Shown here: positions 17,622-25,648 of the stretch, in pieces
Numbering within the stretch: position 1 is the first letter of the stretch
How the letters are laid out: every line of letters starts with the position of its first letter
Origin: a virus
Strand: one strand, 5' to 3'
IMG/VR virus record: IMGVR_UViG_3300025154_000275
Location: 1 to 34,704 of that record
DNA: 34,704 nt
Translations under genes and position numbers: made by a program
Notes under the pieces: model-generated
What the model saw: the letters and a program-made list of their open reading frames with translations, nothing else
Database searches by the model: none
Told to the model about the DNA's origin: nothing

Positions 17622-18556
17622 TCAGCAATCTCAGTCTGTCCAGAAAAGTTCGTCCAAAATACTGGTGGAGCAAGGTCATAATCTTGCCACGTTCCATCGG
17701 GAGATGTGGCCGTATAAACAGTTCTGGAAATAGCCAAGAATATCTCACCATTCCAAAATATTTCAGACCATGATGTAGATATTGGCAGCGTCGTAAGCGT
17801 CCAATTTATTCCATCAGATGATGTGGCGGACGAATTTGAGTTATACGCGATAATGCAAAAAACAGTCCCATTCCACGCGATGGATGCCCATGACCCAGAT
17901 GAAGGAGTTGGAAGAACAACCTCTGTCCACGCAACACCATCAGTAGAGATTATACATTTATGCTGGTAACCAGATTTAAGATAGTTTGAGAGAGCACAAA
18001 AGATTGTACCATTCCAAACTATCTTTTTGTATGTCAGTCCAGAAGGAGCAGCAGTATAACTCCAGGTTGTTCCGTTAGAAGATGTCGCTATCCTATTAGC
18101 TCCAACCGCACAGAATATACTTCCATTCCAAGTAGCCCCATACAAAGACATTGATGCAGGAAGACTGTGCTGAGTCCATGTTATTCCATCTACCGACCGA
18201 AGCATGGTAGACACTGCAACTGTATCACCACCTATTGCATAAAAAACCCCATCTACCGAGAGAACAACGGAACAGTTTATATCGACAGGGAACGCCCTTT
18301 GGGTCCATGCTTCTCCATCTGGCGAGGTCATAACCATTGTTGCTTTACTACCTGAACAAAAGACTGATCCATTCCAGGCTGTAGATGTAAAACTAGAGGT
18401 CCCGGGCAGTGTTACATTTGCCCATTGCGCACCATCTGATGATATTGAAAAAATGTTACTAAAGTCGAAACTAGAAGCAAGACAGAAAACATTTCCATTC
18501 CATGCTATAGAATCCCAACTTGCTGCAAAATTGGAACTAGATAAAGAAATGATCAT
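17618..18556 (-). CDS. Seven-bladed beta-propeller tail protein (312 aa)
   Basis: Seven consecutive repeats of about 40-48 residues fill almost the whole chain. Each carries a strand with (W/S)xxIxWNGxxFC or a variant, then a turn with SxDGxxW, close to the Asp-box of BNR/sialidase-type repeats. Blade 3 has SVDGVFYAI in place of WNGxxFC, and blade 7 has a shortened turn. Such propellers usually bind sugars or proteins, so a receptor-binding or fibre-associated role is plausible. No sialidase catalytic residues are evident. The gene starts three bases after the stop of the preceding gene and overlaps the next by four. Confidence 0.85.
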   Translation of the reverse strand: MIISLSSSNFAASWDSIAWNGNVFCLASSFDFSNIFSISSDGAQWANVTLPGTSSFTSTAWNGSVFCSGSKATMVMTSPDGEAWTQRAFPVDINCSVVLSVDGVFYAIGGDTVAVSTMLRSVDGITWTQHSLPASMSLYGATWNGSIFCAVGANRIATSSNGTTWSYTAAPSGLTYKKIVWNGTIFCALSNYLKSGYQHKCIISTDGVAWTEVVLPTPSSGSWASIAWNGTVFCIIAYNSNSSATSSDGINWTLTTLPISTSWSEIFWNGEIFLAISRTVYTATSPDGTWQDYDLAPPVFWTNFSGQTEIAE

Positions 18557-18559
18557 CCT

Positions 18560-19024
18560 TTACTCCGCAGGAACTCCAAAGAAAGCAGCGTCAATCCGCT
18601 GGGTGTCGCCGAGGGTCTTGAGTGCGGTGGAGATAATCATCTCCTTGCCGACAGTCCCGACAGTCAACTGAAGGCGTTTCTCTGTGGTAGCAACCCCGCC
18701 GGCGTCAGCCGCGTCAACAATCCGCGCGAATGACGGATATCCGGTAGCCACATAGTCACCCTGCCATACCTCTGCGGATGCCTTAGCGATAACTCCACTT
18801 GAAGAAGTCGTGGCAAGATTAACCCCTGTCCCTGCCCCATTGAGAGACACGGTACAGAGCAATGTTGCCGACCCGATAGAAGCTCCTGCTGTTGCAGGAA
18901 CAAATGTCAATGCTTCTGCAAGAGAAACAGTAGATCCATAGATCTTGATGACTTTACCATTAATCAATGCTTCAGTATCCCCAGTAACATTAAAATGATC
19001 CTGTGCTGCCGTTGATAATTTCAT
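18560..19024 (-). CDS. Structural hypothetical protein (154 aa)
   Basis: Beta-rich protein, Ala/Thr/Gly/Val-rich, without signal or membrane segments. The composition and repeated small residues (for example around 40-80) are typical of small phage tail or decoration proteins. A GAGGT ribosome binding site precedes the ATG. It lies between the conserved tail protein at 19032 and the propeller gene. No specific role can be assigned. Confidence 0.72.
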   Translation of the reverse strand: MKLSTAAQDHFNVTGDTEALINGKVIKIYGSTVSLAEALTFVPATAGASIGSATLLCTVSLNGAGTGVNLATTSSSGVIAKASAEVWQGDYVATGYPSFARIVDAADAGGVATTEKRLQLTVGTVGKEMIISTALKTLGDTQRIDAAFFGVPAE

Positions 19025-19031
19025 TATGACC

Positions 19032-19430
19032 TCAATTGACTGCGGCGATTACCTCGCCAATGTTAAGGGAGTGGACCTGTGTAGCGACAAGGGGTCTGTT
19101 GGGAAGAAGGGGACCGGCCATGTAAAAAGTACCGACTGTTGCCGCGCTCCATATCCCTATGTGTGTAACTGTGTACCCTGCTGAACCTGCTGCAACTGTC
19201 CAAGAGGCCGCCAAATCGGACAGGCACATTCCCGTCCCTACAACTGGATCGTCAAAAGTAATAGCCTTCCGTATATAATCTGCATCAGTACCGACTACAA
19301 CCTCATTAGCTCCTGTCTCTCCTGGATCATCTGTATGTAAAGAGACAAACCATGCCGTTGGTCTGGTAACTGCCGTAGTAGTAAACATAAAGGTAACAAT
19401 CAAATCTTCTGCTGCATTTGAAAAGCTCAT
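19032..19430 (-). CDS. Phage tail-fibre-like protein with LHTDDPGE motif (132 aa)
   Basis: Resembles a widespread family of small phage tail proteins that carry W(F/V)xLHTxDPGExGANE near the N-terminus (here residues about 27-43). A strand pattern ending near HIGIWSAATVG and a C-terminal glycine-containing segment follow. The family is usually annotated as tail or tail-fibre protein; I recall this rather than having checked it. A GGGGTGA sequence precedes the ATG. The neighbours are other beta-rich tail proteins. Confidence 0.78.
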   Translation of the reverse strand: MSFSNAAEDLIVTFMFTTTAVTRPTAWFVSLHTDDPGETGANEVVVGTDADYIRKAITFDDPVVGTGMCLSDLAASWTVAAGSAGYTVTHIGIWSAATVGTFYMAGPLLPNRPLVATQVHSLNIGEVIAAVN

Positions 19431-19433
19431 ATA

Positions 19434-19931
19434 TCACCCCACCAGTGCGAAGCCAACAGGGACACGTAAGGCTCCACCGTTAGAATTGATTATTTCAGGA
19501 GACGGAAACAGAACTCCTGAACAGAACACTCCAGTAGTTCCATCCCATGTTGGAGACGAAGAAATAAAAGCTCCTCTGACTGTTACTCCAGCAGCAAATT
19601 CAAAAATGTTTGGATCGGCAAGCGTAGTCAATGTCGCGTTGGCAACAGCTGGAAACGTAATGGCTTGTCGTGCTGTACCTGTATAAGACTTGACCTCACC
19701 GCAAGCAGCTATCATCTCAACCATTGTATCTGTAGCAATCGGTTGGTAGTTATTGCCATACAAGCCTAGATACCAGGTTGCATATTGCGATCCTCCAGTA
19801 AACGCTGCTGCGAGCATGTAATTCAGCTCCACAGTTGGCATTATATTATGAACTTGCTGCACCGACAAAACATCTCCGTCAGGTCCAAGGCGTTCAATGG
19901 TATAAACAAACCCTATTTTTTGTATCTCCAT
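19434..19931 (-). CDS. Tail-fibre-like structural protein (165 aa)
   Basis: Beta-rich protein. The segment WYLGLYGNNYQP (about 54-65) is followed by a conserved-looking pattern ending in RGAFISSSPTWDG, which parallels the motif layout of the adjacent 132-residue tail protein, so the two may share a fold. I chose the ATG at 19931 because it overlaps the stop of the preceding gene (TAATG) with GGAGA just upstream. A longer in-frame start 33 bases upstream lies inside that gene and lacks support. Confidence 0.72.
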   Translation of the reverse strand: MEIQKIGFVYTIERLGPDGDVLSVQQVHNIMPTVELNYMLAAAFTGGSQYATWYLGLYGNNYQPIATDTMVEMIAACGEVKSYTGTARQAITFPAVANATLTTLADPNIFEFAAGVTVRGAFISSSPTWDGTTGVFCSGVLFPSPEIINSNGGALRVPVGFALVG

Positions 19932-21160
19932 TATGCTCTCCGAATTTGTTCTGCAGTTATCCAACTACTTGCTGCCATAGATGACATTGATGAATCTTTA
20001 AGACTTGCTATTGCTTGTTTTATTCCATTTTCTTCCCTAATCAGCATAGCTCCTTTATCACTATAATCTGGTGCTACTTGATTCTCTTGCATGTTTTTTA
20101 TTTCTCCTCCATTTCCTGCCATTATTAAACCTCGCGTTGAAAACCAATATACATTTCCGTTTGCATGTTTTTGACCTGTACCAAGAGCAGCACCATATTC
20201 AAGTTTGGTTAATTGCCGAAAATTCTCAGGCCCACTACCAGCAAAGAAATAAGTCTTATCAGCAACAATCCAAACACCATCATCTACTGGCTCAACAACA
20301 GTTATGTCATTGCTGAATTGAAAAACACTATTACTTAATTGTGAAACAAGATCAGTTGAATATGCTTCAGTTACATAAAGCAAATTATCTTTTGCAATCA
20401 AAAGTCTACCATTATGTTCTCGAATAATTTGTCCAGCAGGTGGTTTTGTCATGAATAATGTTTCAAGAACCTTTTCACCATCATAAGCTAGTGTTACTGA
20501 ATAACTCAGCGTTCCAATCGCAACATCTCCACACTGATAAAAGACTTGACCATTCGCTGTAGTCATGTACAATCGTATTCCAATAACCTGACTATCACTA
20601 GAAGATGGAAGACTAGTGAAAACAATACTACTATTTTCTGTCACTGAAACTGAAACAATGTCACTTGCTCCAGATTCATTACCAAGTGCATCATAAAAAG
20701 TCAGGCAACATAAATAAACTCCTGCACCAAATATTCCAGTAGAAGAATAAACTACTGGAGCAGGTGGATTACTCATGCCCCAATTCTGTGCAGTACCATT
20801 TAAAATCTTTTTTCCTCTCAAACCATCACTAAAAAACAACTCATTGTTATGTTCATAATGAGCAAAAGTATCACCAAGTATTCCACCTGAAATATCAGTT
20901 GTTGTCCAATCAGTATTAACTTTTTTAAGTACCGTTCCATCAACTACAAACTGACCTTGTGAACAAGAAAAACCATATTTCATATTAAGACCACTACATT
21001 TCTTTGTGCTTCCATTCCGCAGTTTGATTTTACCTGCATTAGTAAAATCAACACTTACAGCATTTCTAACTCTTGCGTTTGAATCGTCTGAATTAACTGG
21101 CAAGGAATAATCTTCCGCACGATTATTCATGCCCTTAAAAGGCCCAAGTGCAAGTTTCAT
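19931..21160 (-). CDS. Neck/tail structural protein, beta-propeller-like (409 aa)
   Basis: The N-terminus (LGPFKGMNN, then VSVDFTNAGKIKLRNGSTK) matches a common opening of phage tail-hub or stabilisation-type proteins, followed by long beta repeats. The overall layout recalls P22 gp10-like tail accessory proteins that plug or stabilise the neck, but I cannot confirm homology. There is no signal peptide or enzyme motif. A strong AAGGAG precedes the ATG. It follows the head-tail-adaptor-like gene, where neck components are expected. Confidence 0.75.
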   Translation of the reverse strand: MKLALGPFKGMNNRAEDYSLPVNSDDSNARVRNAVSVDFTNAGKIKLRNGSTKKCSGLNMKYGFSCSQGQFVVDGTVLKKVNTDWTTTDISGGILGDTFAHYEHNNELFFSDGLRGKKILNGTAQNWGMSNPPAPVVYSSTGIFGAGVYLCCLTFYDALGNESGASDIVSVSVTENSSIVFTSLPSSSDSQVIGIRLYMTTANGQVFYQCGDVAIGTLSYSVTLAYDGEKVLETLFMTKPPAGQIIREHNGRLLIAKDNLLYVTEAYSTDLVSQLSNSVFQFSNDITVVEPVDDGVWIVADKTYFFAGSGPENFRQLTKLEYGAALGTGQKHANGNVYWFSTRGLIMAGNGGEIKNMQENQVAPDYSDKGAMLIREENGIKQAIASLKDSSMSSMAASSWITAEQIRRA

Positions 21161-21171
21161 TTTTATCTCCT

Positions 21172-21840
21172 TTACCTGAGCATTAATCCACGAGTATATG
21201 ACGGAATCATTAGTTCCAATGTTCTCATAGCTTCAAGGAAAAATCTTTTATATTTAAGCATATTTTTCATTTCATCATCTTTATCATCTTCAAGTCTTTC
21301 GTATGCTTTCCACACACCAAAATTAACTAGGAGCGCTTCTTGCAAATGCTCTGGAATTCCATCTGGAGTATCAGCATCATTAACCATATTAACTGGCTTT
21401 CTATAATAATGTAATGTTACCGCTGCACTAGATGTAGGAATTCCTTGATAATATAACTTTCTTCCATGTTCAATTATTTCAGAAATCTTACCAGACTTAT
21501 TTAATAACGGATAAGTTTCTGCAAACTCAATAAATGAATGTGCTATATTAATCTCACTTCCAGTAGATGAAACTGCTAATTGCAAATCTCTATGAAAATT
21601 AGTAGGCATCGCTACATAAGCAGCTATAGTTGAAGTATTTACAGTACCTATAGTAAACAATTCTGGCAATGGTGAAGTAAGTGAATTTGGTAATGGATTC
21701 TCAATTCCATCTAGCAACGAAGGCAATCCACCAGCAATTTCATAAACTCCCCTATTAATAAAGCCCCCTAAATAATCAAATATTGCAGGATTATCAACAA
21801 GAATATTTACTTTATCTATTAGTGATGAAAAAGTAGCCAT
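21172..21840 (-). CDS. Head-tail adaptor-like protein (222 aa)
   Basis: The helical N-terminus (SLIDKVNILVDNP) is followed by a beta-rich middle (about 60-140). The C-terminal helices contain IPEHLQEALLVNFGVWKAYERL and a long charged helix. This architecture is that of gp6/gp4-type adaptor proteins, which sit between portal and tail. Sequence similarity is only an impression. AAGGA lies just upstream of the ATG. The following gene is a neck/tail protein, which supports the call. Confidence 0.65.
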   Translation of the reverse strand: MATFSSLIDKVNILVDNPAIFDYLGGFINRGVYEIAGGLPSLLDGIENPLPNSLTSPLPELFTIGTVNTSTIAAYVAMPTNFHRDLQLAVSSTGSEINIAHSFIEFAETYPLLNKSGKISEIIEHGRKLYYQGIPTSSAAVTLHYYRKPVNMVNDADTPDGIPEHLQEALLVNFGVWKAYERLEDDKDDEMKNMLKYKRFFLEAMRTLELMIPSYTRGLMLR

Positions 21841-21848
21841 AATTTTCC

Positions 21849-22088
21849 TTATAAATCATCTGGCGTTATTGGTGTAGTTATAAAATTTTCTTCAGGTTCA
21901 GGTCTATGCACTGGAACACTTTGTTTCTCACCTAACGGTTTCGGATCAGTATAATGTGGATGCTTCTCTTCCCAACAAGTATCAGCACAAACAAACAACT
22001 TATCCCAAGTCATTCTGCATTCAGATGCATAACGCTGGAATCCACATTGATCACAAATTACTAAATAATCACCAGGTTTATATGACAT
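21849..22088 (-). CDS. Zinc-ribbon-like small phage protein (79 aa)
   Basis: The sequence CDQCGF (C12, C15), followed by C24, C34 and C38 around a WDKLFVCADTCWEEKHP segment, matches a small phage protein type in which CDxCGF and (R/T)WD(G/K)LxVC are followed by WExRHPQ. Zinc binding is likely. The C-terminus is acidic and Pro-rich. Its ATG overlaps the stop of the lysozyme-like gene (TAATG). Function is unknown, although the family is usually found among virion genes. Confidence 0.75.
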   Translation of the reverse strand: MSYKPGDYLVICDQCGFQRYASECRMTWDKLFVCADTCWEEKHPHYTDPKPLGEKQSVPVHRPEPEENFITTPITPDDL

Positions 22089-22561
22089 TATTCAAAAATC
22101 TCCCATGCTTGTCTATAAAAATTATTCCAAGTTTGCCTATGTGGTCTGCCAGGTCTCCAGGCTTCGATGTATTGTGCCCAAGATTTCTCATAGTCATCTT
22201 TTTGAGGCAGAGTGTCTGGTAATGTCCATAACAATAAACGAGCAAATGCAGTAGCTAAAGCATCATTATGTTCGATAGCCAAGTAACTTGTAGAAACACT
22301 CCTATCGTATTGAAGCCTATCAAGAACTCCTTTGATAATCATGCCAGTTTGATAATGCTGCAAAACTCCAGCTACTCCACCCATTTTCTCAAACTGATAA
22401 AAACCTCTTGCTGGACCACCAACTTGCCGACGATAAATAAATCTAGATTCCTGTAAGCCTATTGTTAATAACATAGCTATTGCAGCAGGAGAAGTCATTT
22501 GCTTTGGAAGTAAAGCTAATCCAGGATAAATTACAACTTGTAAAATATCAGAAATTTTCAT
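22088..22561 (-). CDS. Lysozyme-like (transglycosylase-fold) phage protein (157 aa)
   Basis: Probable peptidoglycan-related protein. The pattern GLQESRFIYRRQ followed by GGPARGFYQFE (about 35-58) parallels the active site of SLT/lysozyme-type enzymes, where a catalytic Glu in an E-S motif is followed by a G-x-x-Q/M-Q segment. E38 would be the catalytic residue. There is no signal peptide, although residues 7-18 are hydrophobic. It could be an endolysin or a virion-associated lysin. It lies next to the papain-like peptidase gene. Enzyme activity is inferred from this motif only. Confidence 0.68.
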   Translation of the reverse strand: MKISDILQVVIYPGLALLPKQMTSPAAIAMLLTIGLQESRFIYRRQVGGPARGFYQFEKMGGVAGVLQHYQTGMIIKGVLDRLQYDRSVSTSYLAIEHNDALATAFARLLLWTLPDTLPQKDDYEKSWAQYIEAWRPGRPHRQTWNNFYRQAWEIFE

Positions 22562-22575
22562 TTAATTATCTTTAC

Positions 22576-23304
22576 TCATATATGTATCCCTAACACTTTC
22601 TTGGCAAACACACATTCTCCATTCTTAAGTACCTCAGCAAAGTCATCAAGATTCATAATCCAATAACCTTTCCGCCTAAGATTCCAATTCGGCCAAGAGT
22701 TAGGTCCGCCAATCAAACGCTGATGCAAATTAACAAATGTAGCTGCTGTGCAATGTCCCCCAACTACGCCACCAGTCGGAACACTCAATCCATCCTCTCG
22801 TGGCTCCATCATTCCATCTGTCCACGCCAGTCCAAGAACTGCACTACCATAATAAGCAATACCTCGGATAACTTCATCAACTGTTTTAGCCCTGCAATAT
22901 GATTCAATCAATCCCTCTTTCTTGGCGGTCTGCATAGTAGCAGCGAGAGACGTTCCATAGCTAATAGGATTCGATCCAGGTCGTTCAGATCCAGGCCATT
23001 GATCATTGTCCTGTACTCTGAAATAAAACTGCAAAGCCCACTCATCTCCAAGCGAACAAATGTTCGGTTCATGCTCAAGGAAAGCAGCAAACCCAAAACC
23101 AGCACAAGCACTCCACTTGCGTTGATTAAGTCCAGGATCACTAAACTTCTTAACTCGATACTTGCTAATTAGCTCTCGTTCACTAAGGTCTATACCACCA
23201 TCTGGTGCAGCCATAGAAAGAAGGTTCGGTGCAGTTGGATCTGGCTGAAAAATAAGACCACATCGTGTGTCTCTAGTTTCTGTTTTGCCATCTTTAAGTA
23301 TCAT
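22576..23304 (-). CDS. Papain-like cysteine peptidase (C1 type, 242 aa)
   Basis: The catalytic set of C1-family peptidases can be read in order: Q61 (oxyanion hole), C67 in WSACAGFGFA, H184 in GGHCTA, and N202 in NSWPNW followed by GYW. The core spacing fits a small papain fold without a pro-region or signal peptide, so the enzyme would act in the cytoplasm or in the virion. Its ATG overlaps the stop of the coiled-coil gene (ATGA). Possible roles are capsid or tail processing, host-protein cleavage, or cell-wall peptide cleavage; the context of envelope-directed genes favours the last, as inference. Confidence 0.82.
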   Translation of the reverse strand: MILKDGKTETRDTRCGLIFQPDPTAPNLLSMAAPDGGIDLSERELISKYRVKKFSDPGLNQRKWSACAGFGFAAFLEHEPNICSLGDEWALQFYFRVQDNDQWPGSERPGSNPISYGTSLAATMQTAKKEGLIESYCRAKTVDEVIRGIAYYGSAVLGLAWTDGMMEPREDGLSVPTGGVVGGHCTAATFVNLHQRLIGGPNSWPNWNLRRKGYWIMNLDDFAEVLKNGECVFAKKVLGIHI

Positions 23305-23795
23305 AATTGTACCTTGCGAATTTCATTAATGAGTAGTGCCAAGTTACTTTCCTGGGCATCCTTCAAGTCGGATATTGATTTTTCCAAATTACCAAATCTC
23401 ACTTTACTGGCAATGTCGCGCTCAGTGGAGAGTTCATGACAATTCTGCTGCATACCCAGACAAGCAGGTCTGGTAATAAACCGAGGCTCACCATCAGCGA
23501 GTTTGAAGAGATCAAGAACATCTTTAATTGCCGCCCTGAGTTCAGCGATGTCGCTAGCATGTGCTCCCATTTCCGAATTCAGCTGCGAGATCGACGCTCG
23601 TGCTACGTTGAGATCATCGAGCTTCTGAGTAAGTTCTGAGATTTTTTTATCTTGCTCATCCACTCGCTCCTTATTCCTGGCTATCGACTCCTTTTCTCTT
23701 TGAATTTTACTTCCCAAGCTAATTAATGAAAGTCCCCACCCTACCAAAATTCCGACTACAGCGGCAAGAGCCAAGAAACCGCTCGTCTCAACCAT
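23301..23795 (-). CDS. Membrane-anchored coiled-coil protein (164 aa)
   Basis: One N-terminal membrane segment (about 6-27, LALAAVVGILVGWGLSLISL) is followed by a long charged coiled coil (about 30-95) and a shorter helix at the C-terminus. The topology resembles an i-spanin or other inner-membrane anchored phage protein with a periplasmic or cytoplasmic coiled coil. No Rz1-like overlapping gene is seen directly beside it. It overlaps the neighbours on both sides, inside a coupled chain with lysis-type genes. Spanin function is a guess. Confidence 0.72.
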   Translation of the reverse strand: MVETSGFLALAAVVGILVGWGLSLISLGSKIQREKESIARNKERVDEQDKKISELTQKLDDLNVARASISQLNSEMGAHASDIAELRAAIKDVLDLFKLADGEPRFITRPACLGMQQNCHELSTERDIASKVRFGNLEKSISDLKDAQESNLALLINEIRKVQL

Positions 23796-24333
23796 CTAAA
23801 TCTCCCTTATCGTAAAGTGCGTCCTCGCTGTTCATGTGTCTTTCATCAGGTCGTTCATAATACTTTTTTCGAGCCTCGATCAGTCGCCCCAGTCGGTGCT
23901 GTACAACTGGGTTCCACAGCGGATCAATATCCTCGGAACGATTCGTGGAGAACCACGAGAAAAATACCACTCCAATAGTACTGACCGCAGTCAGATACAA
24001 ACCACTCACTGTCAGCATAAGTTTTATCTTCGGCCAGACGTCCAAGTCAGCGGCATGGATGAGTGAGACACAGTTCAGAAAAAACCTTCCATTAGCTCCT
24101 AAGAAAGCAGACAAGTTCTTGGTCGAGCAGGCCCACTCAACGTCATGACAAAGGCCGGCCGGATTGAGATAAACTTTCCCAAAACGGTCAGGAACTATCT
24201 TATCTCCCCAGCCACTGCCAGCGCCGAGGAATGTTGGCCACGCTTCTGGTGGCAGATCGTGCGGCCAGATAGGTTCCAGGAAATCCGGAACAGTAAGTTT
24301 CGCTCCCCAGCAAGGTATCTCGACAAAGTTCAT
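23788..24333 (-). CDS. Membrane protein with PLA2-like His-Asp motif (181 aa)
   Basis: The N-terminal domain (1-95) contains GWGDKIVPD then AGLCHDVEWAC with H63-D64. It resembles phage proteins with a phospholipase A2-type C-H-D-x-x-(Y/W) motif; catalysis is not certain. A membrane segment follows at about 104-127, and the C-terminus is charged. I chose the ATG at 24333 because it overlaps the stop of the upstream small gene (ATGA) and gives the clean start MNFVEIPCWG. A longer in-frame start at 24420 would lie inside that gene. The location suggests a role at the host membrane. Confidence 0.68.
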   Translation of the reverse strand: MNFVEIPCWGAKLTVPDFLEPIWPHDLPPEAWPTFLGAGSGWGDKIVPDRFGKVYLNPAGLCHDVEWACSTKNLSAFLGANGRFFLNCVSLIHAADLDVWPKIKLMLTVSGLYLTAVSTIGVVFFSWFSTNRSEDIDPLWNPVVQHRLGRLIEARKKYYERPDERHMNSEDALYDKGDLDG

Positions 24334-24515
24334 TTTGTACACACCTTCACTCCGGTTGGGAGTTTTTTGAACCACTCGCACGTGTCGCCAGCTCGGCCGT
24401 TGTAATCGAAAGAAAAGCATGGATTACTCATATCACAGTATCGATCTTTAACTCCATGAATTCCTTTTTCATCCTTATCCATCATATGTAAACTTATTTC
24501 TGCAATCACCCTCAT
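24330..24515 (-). CDS. Small Cys-rich protein (61 aa)
   Basis: Unrecognised protein with four cysteines (C27, C33, C46, C59), which could bind a metal or form disulphides. The ATG has an excellent ribosome binding site, GGAGGGAG, immediately upstream, and its stop overlaps the next ATG (ATGA). This makes it a real gene despite its size. No signal peptide is evident. Confidence 0.72.
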   Translation of the reverse strand: MRVIAEISLHMMDKDEKGIHGVKDRYCDMSNPCFSFDYNGRAGDTCEWFKKLPTGVKVCTK

Positions 24516-24543
24516 CTCTCCCTCCAGGAAGTAAAGATAAACC

Positions 24544-24627
24544 TCAGTCGCAATCTTCGTTTGAATAATTACATATTGGACATCTTGGACCGGTGTATCT
24601 GTGCCCGCAGTGTGTGCAGGTCACCAT
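24544..24627 (-). CDS. 27-residue zinc-ribbon microprotein
   Basis: A short frame starts at an ATG that overlaps the last codons of the preceding gene (ATGGTGA arrangement) and ends at TGA 24546-24544. It encodes a complete double CxxC unit, C4-x2-C7 and C16-x2-C19 (CTHC and CPIC), with typical zinc-ribbon spacing. It fills most of the gap between two confident genes. No Shine-Dalgarno is visible, so translation would depend on reinitiation after the upstream stop. The regular zinc-ribbon pattern makes chance unlikely but not impossible. Confidence 0.5.
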   Translation of the reverse strand: MVTCTHCGHRYTGPRCPICNYSNEDCD

Positions 24628-25304
24628 TGCATCGTCACGGTTTTGCTGGTATCTTTGTAAGGAGCATGCAAATAAATACCCCCATGACTGGTTCCGGTGT
24701 CGTTATCGCCTTCGCCGTTCGGTCCTATGCCCGGCTTATAGACAAATCCATACATGGCCGCCTTGGAGTTTCGGCTGCAGTTTTCTTGATCCCGGCAGTT
24801 CTTCAATGGGTTTTTAATGATGAAAGTCTTGCCACTTGAGAAGGTAAACTTGATCGGTCCCGCCCCCAAATCTTTCCCGCTCTTTGGAATCCTCCATGCT
24901 TGCCGCCCGCCGTTGCGAACACCGTAACTGGTATAGGTCGCGCTGTGGGTGTAGCCCTCGGAAGGTTTATCCGGTGTGCCAGGTGTAGTGGCCCCAGAAA
25001 TAAACGAGTAGTTGGCGCCGCTGGCCATCTTAATAACCATCTTCAATGGTCGGACATATTGAGGGCCAGACTTTGACATGAGAAACACCGGGCAACCCTT
25101 ATATGATTTCCCCTTCCGTGCCACCTCATTATTGACTGTGACGGCCACAACATCAGTATCTTTCAAAGTCCTGAAAAGGATACATGCCGCGCCGTTGCCC
25201 TGATCTGAATCATTTTCCCAGCTTACTGTATAAGGAAAAGGTTTCAGGCCTGCGGGAGGTGGTGTGTCGGTCCATGTATGTTTGCATTTCGGACAGGTTG
25301 GCAT
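24621..25304 (-). CDS. Zinc-binding-like protein with N-terminal CPxC motif (227 aa)
   Basis: I do not recognise the main domain. The N-terminus CPKCKHTW (C4, C7) looks like half of a zinc ribbon. The rest is a beta-rich chain, Gly/Ser/Thr/Lys-rich, with aromatic residues and a charged C-terminus ending in VTMQW. There is no signal peptide. The start at 25304 is chosen because GGAGAG lies just upstream; an in-frame GTG at 25325 would lie in the preceding gene. It is overlapped at its end by the zinc-ribbon microprotein, which may cooperate with it. Confidence 0.7.
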   Translation of the reverse strand: MPTCPKCKHTWTDTPPPAGLKPFPYTVSWENDSDQGNGAACILFRTLKDTDVVAVTVNNEVARKGKSYKGCPVFLMSKSGPQYVRPLKMVIKMASGANYSFISGATTPGTPDKPSEGYTHSATYTSYGVRNGGRQAWRIPKSGKDLGAGPIKFTFSSGKTFIIKNPLKNCRDQENCSRNSKAAMYGFVYKPGIGPNGEGDNDTGTSHGGIYLHAPYKDTSKTVTMQW

Positions 25305-25305
25305 C

Positions 25306-25635
25306 TTAGCTCTCCTCGAAATCACCCTGGCCGTCAGTCAGAGTATTCTCATCAGGCCCTTCTGGTTCAGCCACCTCCTCATCCGGTACATCAGGTATCT
25401 TCCTGGCAGCTTCATCGGCTAACCCAGGAAGGATGTTGAACGCGTCTCCCAAGACCTCCACAGCCTCAGCCATATCCTCTTTTTTAGTCACTATGACGGA
25501 GATGTTGATCACATTACCACCAGGAACACTTGCCTCGGGCTTTCCTCCGCTTGTTCCGGTTTGGCTGATCTTGATCGGTGCCGCGCACCCTGTTAAAAAA
25601 CCTAATGCAATAATCGCTATCAATGCTTTTTTCAT
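25306..25635 (-). CDS. Small lipoprotein (109 aa)
   Basis: A classical lipoprotein signal is visible: basic MKK, a hydrophobic core, and the lipobox LTGC with Cys17 as the acylation site. The mature part begins with a Ser/Gly/Pro-rich linker, continues with an amphipathic middle, and ends in a very acidic Pro/Glu/Asp-rich tail. The start at 25635 is supported by AGGGGA upstream. It follows the beta-helix gene by 13 bases. Possible roles are o-spanin or receptor-blocking lipoprotein of the Cor/Llp kind; neither is proved. Confidence 0.75.
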   Translation of the reverse strand: MKKALIAIIALGFLTGCAAPIKISQTGTSGGKPEASVPGGNVINISVIVTKKEDMAEAVEVLGDAFNILPGLADEAARKIPDVPDEEVAEPEGPDENTLTDGQGDFEES

Positions 25636-25648
25636 ATCATTTCCCCTA

